A stretch of 64,000 nucleotides of DNA from Lineus longissimus (taxonomy: Eukaryota > Nemertea > Pilidiophora > Heteronemertea > Lineidae), in the NCBI RefSeq assembly GCF_910592395.1, contig NC_088318.1, positions 310,001-374,000 on the forward strand, in the 5' to 3' direction. The position numbers and the translations under genes were made by a program. The notes beneath the pieces are model-generated. The model had not been told where the DNA came from, did no database searches, and was given only the letters and a program-made list of their open reading frames with translations. This document shows positions 13,101 through 25,174 of this stretch, piece after piece. How positions within the stretch are numbered: position 1 is the first letter of the stretch; each line of letters opens with the position of its first letter.

Positions 13101-13992
13101 CAGAAGTGTACTACCATCTGAATACCAGAAAGATATGTACATCCAACCAGTTCTCTACTCAAGTGAAAACTAACATATTAGCACATTGAAGAGTGTACAA
13201 ACACAGACAAACATCATCACTGAATCCTTCAAGCCGAAATCATTTCTCTCAAAATTGAGCAAGGCGAGAGAAATTTTAAATCACCTAGATGTAGTTGTAG
13301 AACGAAACAGAAATTTTTTTCTTTCCACAACAAATCATAGATATTTCAATTAAATTTTAACTTTTTTAGCATGGACAAAGCACAATTTCTGTAGCACAGC
13401 CAGAAAATCAAGTAGCACATACTGGCAACAGCAGTGGATTCGCCCACTTTCTAACTATCAATACCATCCTATTTACCACTGCTCTTTAGAAAACGAAACA
13501 GAAGTATTCTTTCCAATGCAAAAACCCACTGCTTTGCATCACTTTTAAAAAGAAAACAAGTTATTCAAATTTTTAAATTTTTAGTATCAAAGCATTTTTC
13601 TGAGAGCAAACTTCTCATGATTTTTTGCTCAGGACACACATTAGAACCTTATTGCCTTCCTTCCTTCCTATCACAGATATCGTCAGATCAATTTAACATG
13701 ACCACACACAGCCAACTCTAGCACCATATCACAGAATTAGTCCGATGGCCACTCACAGGTATCGTCACTATCTCACCACACAAATAAAGTTCTTCTTTCA
13801 AATCAATGCGAAAATACAGAAGACAAGAGGTCAATGATGCTCCAACGATGGCTGAACACAGACGAACATCTGACCCAGTTCAGATGAGGAACACCTCCTG
13901 GGGCACGGCAATGGACCATTTGAACACTTCACTGGCAGACGGATAACCGAACATAGAATGCACCATATCTAGAAGTTCATTTCCTCCCGTAA
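10132..13992 (-). other. Probable long 3' UTR / 3' flank of MYLIP
   Basis: Nearly 4 kb of AT-rich sequence with no credible coding region on either strand. It includes a run of 21 C at 10848-10868 (G on the transcript strand). Vertebrate MYLIP also has an extended 3' UTR, so assignment to the MYLIP transcript is reasonable but is inference; no exon or RNA gene was recognised. Confidence 0.4.
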
Positions 13993-16900
13993 CTACCTCC
14001 ACGACATGGGCATGTAAATTTGTTGAATGTTTTCAATATCACTGCGGCAGATTGGACAATGTTCCACGTGGCTACTACACGTTACACAACAGATCAAGTG
14101 GCCACAGGGTATGAACGCCGTGTTGATTTCCTCAGCCATACACACACGACACAGCATTGAGTCCTCGTATTTTTCTAGCCTGGCTTTTATTGCCTGAAAT
14201 ATAAAGTGATTGATATTAGAATTGATTGGTGTAATTTTGGTTGCGTGAACGCGAAAAAGTTGGTATCAGAATGAGAACAGGTCATGAAATATTGTCTTTA
14301 ACATTCACCACTACTGAGAGGGCTTGTTAGAGTGTACTGAACGTAGACACTCTCCCAGACTATCACTAACACTGTACCAATACATTTAGATAATCTTCAA
14401 CTCTTCTTGCATGTTTGGTTATGACTGTGGAGGCAGATACCATTTAGTCCACCACCGCCATCAAATCTAATGAGCTCTAAATGTTTCTGGGAAACAGTAC
14501 GCACCTCCACTTTGTTCTCATCTGTCACACAATCACACTCGTCCCCATCTCCACACTCGCCGTCGCTGGCAGTATCAGAACTCTCCTGTTTATTAGCCTC
14601 GGCACCGTTAGAGTACAACACTCGCCGGGCATAGTCATGCACCTCCCGACATGTCCGCCGGATGTCAAACACGTAGTTCTTTCCTGAAGTGAAAAGGGTA
14701 AATGTATTGAAATCATATGTCTGAGTAAATCACCTGAGAGATACAAATCAGGCTTAACAATGTCAAAGGATTTCCTAATCATTATTCTGATAGAAGGATC
14801 CTGTGAATCATGTCACAATGAGGCACTTTATTACCAAAAGGTGGCTGCAAAAGTTACTACACCAATAAACTCCAGTTCCTTTCTTGGATGAAATGGACAT
14901 GGGCCTGAAAAGTGAAAAACCTTGTGTATTGGACTGCTAACTCCTGCTGCCAACCGGTCAAAGTTCCTCGTCCTTGCCATAATTTGACGACAATACTCTG
15001 TCTAGTCTTCCAAAGACTTTCACCAGATTTTCACGAGACCCTGTTCACTTGACCAACCTAGTGTCGTGTTCTCATTGAAGATTGAGATAATGGTACCCTT
15101 GATATCACGGCTGTATTGTGATGACCCTGTTCACTTGACCTACCTAGTGTCGTGTTCTCATTGAAGATTGAGATAATGGTACCCTTGATATCACGGCTGT
15201 ACTGTGATGAAACAGCGTTTCTCACGGTATCACAGCGATAGAAAGAATGCATCTCCGTCACACATCGATAAAGACCATTTGCCGCTTTCTTGCTGACGAG
15301 AAGAAACCACATCTTTTTGGTCTCACCCTGGTCGCTCATTATCGTCAGGTAGACACATTTTCCCGAGTTGGTGACCATATGGACTGTCGGGTATGTGATG
15401 CTGCAACAGGAAATATTGATACATTAAAATCCATAAACGATTTATGGTTATGTCTTATCATGCAATGAACAAGTTGGCTTTATCCTCTTCAATCAGTAAC
15501 ATTTATTCTTGCCCTCCTCCACTAACATCATCTGACATGTCTGCAGGCCTAACTTCCTCACCTCAAAAGTATCTTGAATTGAGAAAAGTTTCTAGTATTT
15601 CATGTCCTAATTTGTTTTCCAAAGTGCTACATCGTGGGCAGTTTTACATACCTCTCGGTAAATGCCCCCTCAGCATTATAGAGTGAGATTCCCTCCGGAC
15701 CAACATCGATGTTATAATCCATGTTACGATAGTCCTTGGCCAAGTGTCGTACAATGCCGTAATCCTGGAACGCAGACACCACGGACAACACTTGGTACAC
15801 AGCTTTTGGTGCCGTCATACCGGCCAACTGCTCATGCTCCTTGAACACCATTTGAATCACATCATCCGGCGTGTCTTCAGGACAGAAACTCTTATAGATT
15901 AGTTTCAACGCGGTTTGCTTGGAGAAGTCGCCATGTTCGGCTTGTACCATGAGAGCGATGAGTTGCGCTGTTTCATCGGTGGATCGTGTCTTGTAAACAC
16001 CGGCCGCAAAGTCGTGTTTGATGTTCAGGAAGAATTGATATCTGAAACGACAGGAGGTGAAGGTCAATATGAACAAAATGTTTATTACCCATATTTCCTC
16101 TTCCCATCCTGAGAGCACATGTGTACTCTAGTGTTATCAAGGACCATGACATTGTGATCCTAAAAAACTCTTGCAATAGTTGGCTGTGTGCCAACGAGGT
16201 CACATCAACAAAGTCACCCGGCCAGCTGTTGCTTCCTCTTAGTCAATAGAGCTGCTGATGACGTCACATAAACTCACAACTGGGACAACTAAGGGCACGT
16301 GTTCTTACAAGGATCAAGGTAATGCTCGAGGGCTGTTAACTTAACAAATTCACAATAAAAACCATACTCCCCCCCCCCCCCTGCACTCCGCTTAGGATCC
16401 AGGGACTGAGAAGCCAGACCTTGACTGAACACGACTGACAACTTGATGACGACATACCACTGTTTCCACTTTTATTTATTTGAGCTGACCAGCTGCTGCC
16501 TGAAGTTGTTCAATCAACATCGAAGTGATGGACAACAGACATTTATTTCGTCATAGAAGAAGAGGCCTACGAGGCCAGAATTTGTGATTTTATCCGATTC
16601 ATGCCACTGGGTTGCATTTTCTGGGGACAGCTGTTTGACAAGAGCGTGAGGAGAGAGGACGAACTGAACTTTGAACGTGTTAGACTAACAACTTCGGTTG
16701 GCCTGCCTGACCCAAACAATCAAATCAACCCATTTTAAGAGCTCTATAATATGCCAAATATAACTAGCTCATTCATGGGTCAAACCAAAATTTGGTCCAA
16801 AGTACAAGCAGAAAAACAAACTTGTCAATTCAGTCAATTTAGTAGACACCCGACCCATACCAATCAAAACTAATTTATCAATCAGACCTCATATTAGTCA

Positions 16901-19900
16901 TAAATGCTCATAGTGATAGACTACCACTTTATCTTCTTAACAAGTTCAATTATCCAGTTCCAAAGTCCAATTAACGGAAGAAGTGGGTCTGAAGTCCAGT
17001 GTGTACTCAAGATATACTTGAGTAATAATCAGGCCTAAGTATCGGAAATGAATTCCAAAGCGGAAAAGACACTGGTCAAGGTCTAATCCTGTGACAGTGT
17101 GAGCGATCTCTCGCTACAGACATTTGTAAACCACACTCTTTTGTACAACCTGAGATTTCAATGTTTCAATTTATGACAGAATTTGGAACCTTGAGATATT
17201 TAAATGCCAATGACTCACATTGACTGTATCAACCATGTCAACAGTAAGTTATATATCATTTGCAGTGTACCATGCATTGCTCCCTACCCCAAAAAAGACT
17301 GAAACCTTAGATGACATGACTGAGTAATTCATAAAACCCCTCGACCCTTGCCCAAGACCTGAACTGAATAGTTATGAAGGGAGCAAACTACTTCCAAGAA
17401 GGTCAACAACAGTACTGTTGAGGCAATACCTTACAAACAACCGGCCATGTCAGTTGTTCTTCTCCAAACCTATCACTCCAGGGAAAACAATGACTGCATG
17501 TTAAAGTTATGAATAATTCACTTGAGTTGAGATTATTGGTAGGTTCGAAGAAAAACACCACATCAACAACCTTAGCCCCAGCTAGATTCCCAGGGCCCTG
17601 CTTCTTGGAAATGTTGAAAAACACAACCAGCAGGGACAAATCAAATCTCAACAAATTCCAATACATGACTGAATAACAACTGAAATGGTTCATTAAATAT
17701 TCACAAGGACATGATATGCAAAGATTGAAAATTTACTGTGACAATAGACTCCAGCATGATTTAGGGGATCATGACACATGTAAACACAGCAATTAAATCA
17801 AATGACAGGCCCCTTCTGGTTGGGGATAGTAGTACAGATGTACTGGGTCTGGGACATAAACACAGCTATTGAGCTGGATTGTCGGGCCTGCCATTGGTGG
17901 AAAGAATGTTGGAGTAAACATTGGAATGAGAAATGTCAATATCATAAATGTTTCCTCCTGGCCTTCATGACAGCACCAGCAAGGTGAAGGACATGAAGGA
18001 TTGTAATACAGTCAGTGTGAGGACATCACTAACAGCATAAACTCAGGTCTTTAAAAAAGACTTTCTTGCGGAGAACTTCACTCCGACACTGAGCTCTTGC
18101 CCCCTGGCATTAGGAGGAAAGACTGTGTTGGTTGCCAAGACAAGGTGGACTGGACAGTTGATATCACTTTTCAGTCTCCAAGACCAAGTCAAAAATTCAA
18201 CTTCATGACTTGTTTGAGGAAGTTCCTGGCATGCCTGACCAGTATTTTTTCATAAGCTTGTCCAATTCTCGCGCTCCCTGTTCCAGGTGTACATCCCCCG
18301 TTGATTATAAAACTCGAACATGTCCCGATCACATTGAACAGTCAGGGTGAGTGATTACAGGGGAAACCCTTCACAGTCAGTCGGTCAAGATTGGCATTTT
18401 ATCAAAGGTTTCGACATTGTTTACTATTGAACTTCAACCGTATCAAGTCAAGGTTCTGTAAACTGTAACTTACAATTCAAGGCAGGGTTTCAATATGCAG
18501 GCTGTCAGGTACTGACAATCAATGACAGGATATGCAGCCATTTGACCAGGCCACTGGGTCACCAATACCCATCAGGGCTACCCTGGATTTCAATTCATTG
18601 CTAGGTTGCATAAACATTGGAAGTGGAAATGGTCAATTGTTGGGTCACATTATGACACACTCATGTTGAGGTAGGTAGAATTACAGAATTTCAACTCTAG
18701 GTTGCATGATCAGTTGACCTCTTGACTCTTAACAGAGCAGGTCAGTCCCAGGTCACTGGAATGATGACCTCAACATGACACAGGGATCCATTAATTCAAT
18801 GTGTTCCAATTCAGCCAAGTCAAAAATGCCCATTTCGAGGACATTGTCATCAAATCAACCACAGTATTGTGTGGTTGGCAAGTGATTCATCAATGTGAAG
18901 TGCACCAAAGGCCAATACATGTCAGTCAACAACAAAAAATCACTGTCATTGATTTCATTGACTTCCTCTATCATGTCTTATACTTAGGTCTATCTTTCGC
19001 TATGTGATAAATAGATAATATATATCACCATCAACAAGCAAGTGCCTTGGACTTGGTAAAGTGACTTGGCCTTGACGGTCCAACAAAAACATCATCATAC
19101 TCATAGCCTTTAAATAGACAAAGCTATAGCTATTGATCTGCTTGGGGCTATTGATTGTTCATCAAATAGCTTGTTTACAACTTGCCCAGGTAGTTCACCT
19201 CACAAGGTTAAGACCAGTTGACAGTTGTTGATGTTTACAACTCTGATTGAACCTGGATGAATGATGAGGTCATAAATTTGATCAAATTGGAAACAAGGGA
19301 ATCCACCTTGTAAATACCGATGGCATGATGATGCAATTTTTACACTTGCTTTTGCAGTTACTGTTTGGATACCAATTTTATTCGCAGACCTATTTATGCA
19401 AGCCAAAGCCATGAGGTCCACAGTTTAGTTATGCAAGCTAAAGCCAGGAGGTCCACAGTTTAGTTATGCAAGCCAAAGCCAGGAGGTCCACAGTTTAGTT
19501 ATGCAAGCTAAAGCCAGGAGGTCCACAGTTATGGATTGCAACTGTATGATTATGAATTGAAGATTTTGAAAGCTTGCATGATTTATCTCAAAACAAGTTG
19601 GTCAAAACGACTTGGTGGGTTAACATAATGACTCATTCCATGAACTTGAAAACAACCCCTCGCCAAGTGTCCTGCATCTTGGTTGTCATTAGCAACACGA
19701 TATGTGGTGGGCGATTGACAGCTTTGCACAGAGGAAGTCAACCAACAGTTCAAGTAGACCGACAGGCCGTCTTTGATTAGAGAAGGCCTATGAGTAGGAC
19801 ATCGAAGCTTACCTGGTGGTATCTTGCAATAACAGGTGTGGCTGGACATAAAATTTGACTCTCATCTGTAGTCTGTATGGCGGTCGTCCTTGAAGCTGGC

Positions 19901-21212
19901 GACATATACTATTTCTCGTGTTTAACCACAGGTGTTCGCCTTTTGCTCCCTCATACTGAAGACCAAAGTAATCGACTTCAATGATTCCAAGCTGTTCGCA
20001 AACCTAGAAAGAGAAAGATAGTCTTATAGAGATACAATGCTTTTCAGTTGGCTGGGATGATAGTGGGGTACATGGATCAATGTCATCAAGCATACATTAC
20101 TCATATTTATCATATCAACTGGTACTGCTTGATTTGTCATAATGAAGGTTCATTCCTATGTCAAGTTTTTTAAAAACAAAACCGTTGTCCGTCTCTGATG
20201 AGCAAATGTGACGCATTCCAGCAAAACCTGTCGCATGTCGCTCTCAGCTTGAGACGGACTGTTTGTTCATTTCACTATTGTCTGCCTTTTGTGAAATCTG
20301 ACGACATCAATTTCTTCTATTATCTCCTGGTGTCATCTAGGCTCATCTTGTGCGATATGCGACTAGTTTTACTAGAATGGGTCACAAATATCAAATAATG
20401 ATAAATAGTATCAACCATTGAATCATGATATATAGCCCTAGTGACGGATGCTGGATGGTCATTTCATGGAATGGATGCCGAAGGATCAAAATATTGTTTT
20501 AGGTCCGTGGAACCTCTGTTATTTTTTATTAAGCAGAAACCTCCCTAAAGACCCTAAGGTTATACTAGTATAGGGCCTACTCAACTTTTCGCCAGTTCAG
20601 TTGTATTTTTTCCACATATCTCAATCTCTGACCATGCTGACAGTAATCATTCTCAATCTCAACATCATTTCAACATAATCCTGACGCCTCTGGCACGATG
20701 ATGAAAGCCAAGTCAGTCTCAGCCAAGTCGGCGGAACCAAGTCGGCAACATCAAAGCAATATTGACATGCAGGTGGAGCATGCTTTTTAGGTCAGCACGC
20801 ATAGCCTGCATGCACGGTGTATGGCAGGATAATGTATGCAGAAACTTAGCAATGTCTATTTTTAGACATTCAGATCAACAAAGGATTCCCACAATAACTA
20901 CAATATTGCACAGAAATAAAACATCAATGCAAAATACACGCTACTGCAACTTATCGAATGATATATTGACAATACTGAGGTGAAGAAATAACATGTTATA
21001 TGAACCAGAAAGGGAATTTGAAGGTTTTTAACGCAAAAACCAGTCAACCGCAGTCAGCTGTCCGGGATTTCCAGATCCAAGAAATCGGTAATTTTGACTG
21101 AAAGAAGACATTATGATATTACCTTATCAAGACAAATCTGTCCATTTGCTTGTGAATCTACTTTAACTTCTAGAACCACGGAGTTCGGCTGCGCTACAAA
21201 ACACCACATCAT
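13993..21212 (-). CDS. MYLIP: MYLIP / IDOL, FERM-RING E3 ubiquitin ligase
   Basis: Six exons on the minus strand: 21123-21212 (ATG), 19813-20003, 15652-16041, 15144-15400, 14505-14683, 13993-14193 (TAG). They join to 435 residues (human 445). The N-terminus keeps '[11 protein letters not shown]' of the FERM F1 lobe, exon 3 covers F2 and the start of F3 with '[13 protein letters not shown]', and exon 4 holds 'FYRCDTV...SRDIKG'. An acidic, Cys-containing linker follows. The C-terminal C3HC4 RING has ligands C384, C387, C399, H401, C404, C408, C415 and C418. In vertebrates the FERM part binds NPxY-type tails of the LDL, VLDL and ApoE receptors and the RING ubiquitinates them for lysosomal degradation; it also binds myosin regulatory light chain. 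Two adjacent ATGs (21212 and 21209) could start translation; the second aligns with human. Confidence 0.95.
15058..15229. repeat. 86-bp tandem duplication of the 3' end of MYLIP exon 4
   Basis: The last part of exon 4 and its splice donor are repeated downstream inside intron 4 with an offset of 86 bp. The block runs from 'ctgttcacttgacc' through 'cacggctgta', with only a few differences. The functional donor at 15143 reads GTAGGT; the copy reads GTTGGT at the equivalent site. Because 86 is not a multiple of three, use of the copied donor would shift the frame. Confidence 0.85.
16042..19812 (-). other. MYLIP intron 2 (3.8 kb)
   Basis: Large intron between the FERM F1 and F2 exons. It contains a 13-base C run (16369-16381), AT-rich unique sequence and a 35-bp tandem repeat near its 5' end. 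I see no coding region, RNA gene or recognisable mobile-element protein in it. Confidence 0.6.
19396..19530. repeat. 35-bp tandem repeat, four copies
   Basis: Unit 'atgcaagctaaagccaggag' plus 'gtccacagtttagtt', repeated four times at a 35-bp spacing with alternating c/t at one site (agcc/agct). It lies in MYLIP intron 2. Confidence 0.9.
20004..21122 (-). other. MYLIP intron 1
   Basis: Intron of 1.1 kb between the first two coding exons. AT-rich and unique as far as I can see; nothing recognised in it. Confidence 0.6.
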
Positions 21213-21462
21213 GACGATTGGAAGTTGTGAATCATCTGGATTTTGTGGAACGTACGAGTGTTTATGCTTTCGAGTCGACTATCCGCAATCTTGTGTCGAG
21301 CACGTTGTGTTGGCCATGCGGCCATGAAATGTTCACGTGCTAGGATCTTAGCTAAACCAATCAGAGGCGTTTATTCGTGTGCCATGTCAATCAAAGGGCT
21401 ACGTGGGCGGTACTTGCCATGTGATTCGCATGTGGACCTTGACCCCCAATATCCAAATAACA
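21213..21462 (-). promoter_or_regulatory. Presumed MYLIP promoter region
   Basis: Immediately upstream of the MYLIP start codons, with E-box and CpG-containing words (cacgtg-like 'ttcacgtgct', 'ctacgtgggcgg'). No TATA box was recognised. Assignment rests only on position. Confidence 0.35.
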
Positions 21463-21738
21463 GGACACTGTAAAATCGGGGAGGAGGATGCCAATACATG
21501 AATAATAGAAAAGGGGAATCCGTCCCTATAGAACAGAGAGTAATATGTTGGCGAGTAACGGGACATCGTCAGCCAACTATGCACTCCTGTCCGATTTTAC
21601 AGTATCCGGTACTAGCCTGGTACCACTGGCCACCGTCAGACGACGCTGTATTGACGGGACGGACGTCCCGTCAATACAAAAGTCAAAATAGGTCAAACAC
21701 AACAGCGGCGTCTGACGGTGGCCAGTGGTACCAGGCTA
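21463..21738. repeat. Nested inverted repeats (MITE-like) upstream of MYLIP
   Basis: Three palindromic layers are visible. (1) 21463-21479 pairs with 21591-21607, 16 of 17 bases ('ctgtaaaatcgg' core). (2) A perfect 30-bp inverted repeat, 21613-21642 with 21709-21738 (core 'ctggtaccactggccaccg'). (3) Inside it, a 14-bp perfect hairpin, 21647-21660 with 21665-21678 (core 'attgacgggac'). No open frame with transposase similarity is present. The arrangement fits a non-autonomous foldback or MITE-type element, but the family is unknown. Confidence 0.75.
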
Positions 21739-21854
21739 TATCCGGTACGTTCGTGATTGTACCATAGTTGGGTTGGCTCCTGACCAGTTTTATAGTATCA
21801 GCTGTAACTTCTGACCAGTATCATGCCCCGCTCACTCCTAACCAGTTTCATAGT

Positions 21855-22530
21855 AGTGTTTACAACATGATGAGTGAGATGAGACGGTCACAGCCAGGTC
21901 ACATCAGTCTTCGCCGCCCTGCCTAGTTGTTAATATGGCGAGTGAGATGAGACAGTCACAGCCAGGCCAAATCAGTCTCGGCTGCTCTGCCAAGTTGTCT
22001 ACATGGTGAGAGAGATGAGGAAGTCACAGCCAGGCCGAATCAGTCCTGGCTGCTCCACCGTGTTGACAAAATGATGAGAGGGGTGAGACAGTCACAGCCA
22101 GGCCAAATCAGTCTTGGCTGCTCTGCCAAGTTGTCAACATGGTGAGAGAGATGAGGCAGTCACAGCCAGGCCAAATCAGACCTGGCTGCTCCACCGTGTT
22201 GACAACATGATGAGAGACATGAGACGGTGATAGCCAGGCCACATCAGTCTTCGCCACACTGCCTAGTTGTTAATATGGTGAGAGAGATGAGACAGTCACA
22301 GCCAGGCCAAATCAGTCCTGGCTGCTCTGCCAAGTTGTCAACATGGCGAGAGAGATGACGCAGTCACAGAGTGAGATGAGGAAGTCACAGCCAGGCCGAA
22401 TCAGTCCTGGCTGCCCCACTGTGTTGACAGCATGATGAAAGAGATGAAACGGCCATAGCCAGGCCGAATTAGTCCTGGCTGCTCCACCGTGTTGACAACA
22501 TGATGAGCGAGATGAGATAGTCACAGCCAC
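21855..22530. repeat. About 60-bp minisatellite with higher-order structure
   Basis: About eleven diverged units, each with 'atgagacagtcacagccagg', a 'caaatcagtcctggctgct' block, a variable 'ccaccgtgttgac' or 'tgccaagttgtc' block, and 'aacatgatgagagag'. Two unit types (ccaccgtgttgac and tgccaagttgtc/tgcctagttgtt) alternate in part, indicating that the array grew by duplication of unit pairs. Non-coding on present evidence. Confidence 0.85.
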
Positions 22531-22774
22531 ATTACTTCGATCGTTTCTCCTCCGCACGTGCTAGGACGTGTCTGTCGGAGCTGACAGCTATCTCGATGAT
22601 TAGGACCTCCTTTTCCTTCTCATAAAGACGAGTATGTCGGGGTGCCGGTGTAACATCTGTGGTTGTTCCCCATGTGTCAGTGTTTCCAAACAATAGGCAG
22701 CTAGAGAGACCACGACTTTTCAATAGGGGGGATACACAGAAAAACTTGTCAATCTATTTTTGAGCGTTCCCAAA

Positions 22775-23024
22775 CAATGAGGGGAAACACTCAAAAACAG
22801 AAACACTCAAAAACACTACACCGGTGTTGTTTATAGCCGGGCGCGTGGGGACTAGCGAGTCCCAGAGCAATCTCAGCTTCTTTCCAGTACGAGTGGTCAC
22901 TGGAACCGGCTTCTCGAGACCACATACCGATGGTATCCATAAATATGTGTCTCCTGTATTTGTCTGATGCAGTACCGGTGTAATGTTTTTGAGTGTTTCT
23001 GTTTTTGATTGTTTCCCCTCATTG
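22775..23024. repeat. 51-bp inverted repeat (MITE-like foldback)
   Basis: Left arm 22775-22825 and right arm 22974-23024 are reverse complements at 49 of 51 positions; the arms share the core 'caaaaacagaaacactc'. The spacer of 148 bp has no coding similarity. The element lies in the MYLIP / HAD-CHDH intergenic region and resembles a terminal-inverted-repeat non-autonomous transposon or a foldback element. Confidence 0.8.
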
Positions 23025-23275
23025 TCAATTGGACAGATTACCACTCGGAAGAGATTGTCCCCATGTTTATTAGAAATGTCTTTAGGACCGACTGACTGAT
23101 GAAACTGTCCATATGAATATTGGAGATGTCTCTTGGACAAATTTCTCTTCGAGTAATTTCTAATTGAGGAGCCAGCACAATTAAATACTCCATTGGCATG
23201 TGTGATTTTATCATCAGTATCTTTGTCACAATTCCGTATCCACTTTCATCTCGGTTGTGTTGGCATTTGTTTCAG

Positions 23276-23446
23276 GTCTCGCACATTCCCAGAAACCCAA
23301 TGTTCTGTTGATTGTTGTGGATGATTTGAGACCAGCTGTTGGCTGCTACGGCTGTTATTGGCTGTTCGTAGGGCGCTCAGTTTCGAAACCTGCAATCATT
23401 CAAAACAGAATACAATTGCCAACTTTGATAGCATGATATCAAACTT
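23276..23446 (+). pseudogene. Orphan exon of an iduronate-2-sulfatase-like gene
   Basis: After a good acceptor ('tttgtttcag') the plus strand reads PNVLLIVVDDLRPAVGCYG. This matches the first conserved block of iduronate-2-sulfatase (human NVLLIIVDDLRPSLGCYG), including the two Asp residues that ligate calcium. Similarity stops abruptly after GCYG at 23352; the frame then runs on in unrelated sequence to a stop near 23446. The catalytic Cys motif (CxPSR) and all later exons are absent from the window, and no signal-peptide exon was found upstream. It is best explained as a broken or partially duplicated sulfatase gene. An exon of an alternatively spliced or misassembled gene cannot be excluded. 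Confidence 0.6.
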
Positions 23447-25174
23447 GATTCGGTCGGGTCACTTAATGGGTTGTCCATTAAACGCTCCTGTCTCCTGGGT
23501 AAGACGAAGTGATGAGTGATCCAATCTTGCCAGGCTTATTATAAAAGCTTCAGCCGTCATTGGATTGCCCCACCTGGAAAAAGTGGCATGTGTGTATGTG
23601 GGTATGTGGTATGTGGTATGTGGTTTTAGATTCTACCTTAACCAGCAACAGGTTGTGAGAGACAGGGGCCGACGTCATGAAAGACATGGGCCCAAGTCAT
23701 ACAAGACGGAAGACTGTTTCGCCCCTCACACCCATTCTGAACCAGCAGAGTTAATCGGTCCGTTGGTGTAACGGAGTCCGGGTCGGCGGAGTGGCTCCAA
23801 GGCTTGAGGGTCAAGATGCTCACACCAGCCGCCGGCTGTGAAAGACCGGAGACTTGAGGTTTTTTACAGGTGGCTTCGTACATTGTGTACATTGACAGCC
23901 AATCAGAGCTCAGTAACTTCGCCTGACGTCATCAAGTTAGAAACGCACGTGTTGTTATTCAGTAAACAAGATCAGCGATGCACATTGACAAATGGTGCGA
24001 GTACGCGTTCGAATCTCGGAAGGATTATGCACTTTTTGTTTTTAATACTTTTGTTTTCATTTACTTAATCATTTTAATAACAAATTTCTTGGCTGTCAAT
24101 TTACACAATGGTACGAGCCTACCTGTAACAAAACCTCGCGTCCCGGTCTGTGTCACTTCACCCTCCATCCCTGCCATGGGATAAATGTGCATTACCTTGC
24201 AAATATAATGCAATGTTTCCAGCCCACCAATCAAGTAGATTATACTTTATAGTGAGCAATTAGTACACGTTTGCCTATAGAGGTTCACTGACGCCACATT
24301 ATGACGTTGCCAATTGTTTTGCACTGCGATTATATTCAAAAGCATTGGCAGGTGGCCGTCAAAACGTCACGTCGTGACGTCACGTGAAGCGCCTCTATAG
24401 ACTGTCCTCTGTGATGGAGTGGTCTATGCTTTATCGGAGAGGTATCCTTCAGTAAAGGATTATCTTGATCCTAGACCGTCTTTTCTAAAGAAACTCCCTG
24501 AGAAATGATCTATTATGGTCTAGGTATACTATGAACCATCATCTCTGCAATAATTTAATCGAGATCCTAAGATGCTTTCCCTATAAAACTGCTTCAGTGT
24601 CAGTGTGGTCAGGGCATAATACTGGTCTTGTGACATATCATATCAGGAAACAAAATCGACTTCGATTTTTTTGGATTTCTTACAGAAAATGCATCATTTC
24701 CAATCAACATTTGATAAGGATAATGATAAAGAATAAACAATAATACCTTAAATTTATGTCATCGACTATTATCTTTGATAAAGATAATGATAAACCTTGT
24801 GTGACCCTTGACACAGACATGTATCAGAAATACACACAGAAAGTGATTTAATTCTCATTTTTCTCGGCCAAAACCTATTTGATATCAGGTAGTATATGCT
24901 ATTGTCTGATTTTGACAAAGACGATCATCAAACATTCAAAGTTGACTTTGCTGATAATTTCTTATCTGGTATAAGTGTTAACTGGAGGTGTGTTCCTTTA
25001 GTTCAGGTCACTTCTATTAGAAAAAAGACTAGTTTGTGTCTTTATTAATCCCGTACTTTTTCTTTGACTTTGACGTTAATTTTGTCTACTGTGGAAAGTT
25101 GTGAGGCGGACTCTGATCCAGCCACGGATTATTGGTGAGACCATCCTGCTTGCTCTGCCTGTTCGCCTTACACT
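23447..25174. other. Intergenic region upstream of the HAD-CHDH fusion gene
   Basis: Mostly AT-rich unique sequence. It includes a short element with inverted ends at 24275-24400. Upstream of 25175 I see no TATA box; the promoter of the fusion gene is presumed to lie in the last few hundred bases. No gene was recognised. Confidence 0.4.
24275..24400. repeat. 126-bp element with CTATAGAGG inverted ends
   Basis: Begins ctatagaggttcactgacg and ends in a near reverse complement (cgtcacgtgaagcgcctctatag), with the last nine bases at each end perfectly complementary. The interior has two CRE-like 'gacgtca' words. Small size, paired ends and no coding suggest a MITE; no clear target-site duplication was seen. 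Confidence 0.5.

Noticed and set aside
23985-24020. B-box-like 'gcgttcgaatctcgg' as a tRNA gene
   Set aside because: No matching A box or cloverleaf; the match to the B-box consensus is imperfect.
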